From positions 1 through 7,821 of the forward strand of contig CADCWH010000049.1 of assembly GCA_902806395.1 (NCBI GenBank): a DNA stretch of 7,821 nt. Reading direction: 5' to 3'. The notes under the pieces are model-generated. The model was not told where the DNA came from. It saw nothing but the letters and a program-made list of their open reading frames with translations, and searched no databases. The stretch is from an uncultured Thermomicrobiales bacterium (lineage in GTDB: Bacteria; Chloroflexota; Chloroflexia; Thermomicrobiales; UBA6265). A program made the position numbers and the translations under genes. This document shows positions 6,826 to 7,821 of this stretch, piece after piece. Within the stretch, counting starts at the first letter, position 1, and every line of letters begins with the position of its first letter.

Positions 6826-6977
6826 GCCCCGACCGCCGCTCGTCGCGGAAGCTTAGCAGCCCTGCACCATGCGGGGAGCGAGACCGCGACACACCGCGCG
6901 GGCCAATCGGATGCTCCAGCACCAGACGGGATAAGATGTGATCTCGACGAATCTGGCGACTCGAGGAGCGACGTACT
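6826..6977. other. Divergent intergenic region, weak plus-strand -10 only
   Basis: These 152 bp separate two genes read outward. On the plus strand, TAAGAT (6932-6937) resembles a -10 box (4 of 6 matches) about 40 nt before the ATG at 6978, but no convincing -35 box is present. On the minus strand I found no clear promoter. A shared control region for both genes is possible from the geometry but not shown by the sequence. Confidence 0.3.
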
Positions 6978-7304
6978 ATGGGCGCGAAGGGACACGGCGA
7001 CGCTCGCCCCAGCCACCATCACCCACCGTCTGCCCTCGACGAGTTCCTGCGCCTCTTCCTGACCTCGCTCGCGTCGCGGCCGGACGGGTATCGCCCGGCG
7101 GCGGACGGGGCGGCGCTGGCAGCCGAGCACGGGTGGCCAGAGGCCTTTTCACAGGCCATGTTCGACAGCGCCTTCGGCCGCCGCCTGATCGAGCCCTACC
7201 AGCCCCGACCCAAGCTGGTCCGGTGGCGAATCTCGCGGCGGGGACGGGAATGGTTGGCCGACGCCACCACCGCCGAGCCCCCGGTGGCCCAATCAACGAC
7301 CTGA
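6978..7304 (+). CDS. Small uncharacterised protein with winged-helix-like C-terminal half
   Basis: This 108-residue protein is not recognised. The N-terminus is disordered-looking and His/Pro-rich (HHHPP, 13-17). A helix follows (SALDEFLRLFLTSLA, 18-32), then PAADGAALAAEHGWPEAF and AMFDSAFGRRLIEPYQ (60-75). The ending LVRWRISRRGREWLA (80-94) looks like the beta-wing plus final helix of small winged-helix proteins, where a sequence such as 'GLI...RWRISPRG..WL' is common. The function could be DNA binding or a protein-interaction adaptor. The ATG at 6978 has GAGGAG (6963-6968) 9 nt upstream, a good translation signal that supports a real gene. It is divergent from the nuclease-like gene and 113 bp ahead of the thiamine-diphosphate enzyme gene on the same strand. 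Confidence 0.72.
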   Translation: MGAKGHGDARPSHHHPPSALDEFLRLFLTSLASRPDGYRPAADGAALAAEHGWPEAFSQAMFDSAFGRRLIEPYQPRPKLVRWRISRRGREWLADATTAEPPVAQSTT

Positions 7305-7417
7305 CCAGCCGCCATCATGTCCCGCCCATCACATCCGGTGTACGATCGGCAACGCACCACCGCCCGGCGCTGGACGCCGGTGCCCTCCCCTACCGCCACC
7401 AATGAAAAGGACCACCC

Positions 7418-7821
7418 GTGACCGAGCCGACCTCGCCGTCCTCCGCCCCGATTGCCAGCGCCTCCCACGGCTCCGCCGCCACCTTGGATACCTTCTCCGG
7501 TGCCGAGGCCGCGATCGCCGCCCTGGAGACGCACGGGGTCGAGACCGTCTTCGGGATCCCAGGTGTACACACCCTCGCTCTGTACGATGCCCTGACCCGC
7601 TCCGGCATCACCCACATCCTAGCCCGCCACGAGCAGGGCGCCGGGTTCATGGCTGATGGCTACGCCCGCGCCACCGGTCGCCCAGGCGTGGCGATCATCA
7701 TCACCGGCCCAGGTGTCACCAACGTCGCGACGCCGGTCGGCGAGGCCTATTCCGACTCATCACCCGTCTTCATCCTGTCGGCGAATTGCGAACGGCCCTA
7801 CCTCGACGCGATGCGCGGCAG
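7418..7821 (+). CDS. Thiamine-diphosphate-dependent enzyme, acetolactate synthase/AruI superfamily, N-terminal part (cut by window edge)
   Basis: Only the pyrimidine-binding domain is visible: 134 codons of a protein usually about 530-570 residues long. Seen: GAEAAIAALETHGVETVFGIPGVH (28-51), ARHEQGAGFMADGYARATG with catalytic Glu72 that activates the thiamine ring, and ITGPGVTNVATPVGEAYSDS followed by PVFILSAN. The GIPGVHTLALYDAL loop lacks the GGA of classical acetolactate synthase and looks more like AruI-type 2-ketoacid decarboxylases (5-guanidino-2-oxopentanoate decarboxylase) and related uncharacterised enzymes. A Ser/Ala/Pro-rich stretch of about 25 residues precedes the domain. GTG at 7418-7420 is chosen because AAAGGA (7406-7411) lies 6 nt upstream. 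The gap 7305-7417 holds no clear promoter; TACGAT at 7341-7346 is a weak -10 candidate. The substrate cannot be assigned from this fragment. Confidence 0.9.
   Translation, partial: MTEPTSPSSAPIASASHGSAATLDTFSGAEAAIAALETHGVETVFGIPGVHTLALYDALTRSGITHILARHEQGAGFMADGYARATGRPGVAIIITGPGVTNVATPVGEAYSDSSPVFILSANCERPYLDAMRG

Overview
The window is high-GC, gene-dense bacterial chromosome. The heat-shock pair hspR-clpB, a CO/xanthine dehydrogenase-type flavin and iron-sulfur subunit pair, and Asp/Arg/Ala/Val-rich proteins would fit a Thermomicrobia-type member of the Chloroflexota or a high-GC actinobacterium. This placement is inference; no rRNA or other phylogenetic marker lies in the window. I saw no tRNA, rRNA, CRISPR array, insertion sequence or phage gene.

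Left part (1-1410, minus strand): a heat-shock unit. The MerR-family repressor gene hspR is followed by the first 273 codons of clpB, which runs off the left edge. Upstream of hspR is a near-consensus promoter (TTGACT, 17 bp, TATACT). An inverted repeat over its -35 box and spacer has the TTGA-N11-TCAA spacing of an HspR operator (HAIR), so autorepression is the likely control.

Middle (1548-5455): a plus-strand cytosolic glycerophosphodiester phosphodiesterase runs head-on into a minus-strand pair encoding a 2Fe-2S subunit and an FAD-binding subunit of the CO/xanthine dehydrogenase family. The two converging genes share a CTAG at their stops. The molybdenum-binding large subunit is not in the window. 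Divergent from this pair is a 12-helix MFS exporter of the EntS/MFS_3 type, preceded by a perfect 16-bp palindrome that overlaps a possible extended -10 box.

Right part (5554-7821): a minus-strand 423-residue protein of unknown family whose central region has the residue spacing of a PD-(D/E)XK nuclease core. Divergent from it is a 108-residue protein with a winged-helix-like C-terminal half. Then comes the start of a thiamine-diphosphate enzyme of the acetolactate synthase/AruI superfamily, cut by the right edge.

The genes look like several independent units (heat shock, phosphodiester turnover, a redox enzyme pair, an exporter, an uncharacterised divergent pair, a TPP enzyme) rather than one pathway. 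The parts most worth a second look are the nuclease-like unknown with its divergent partner, the redox pair without its catalytic subunit, and the two palindromic control regions.
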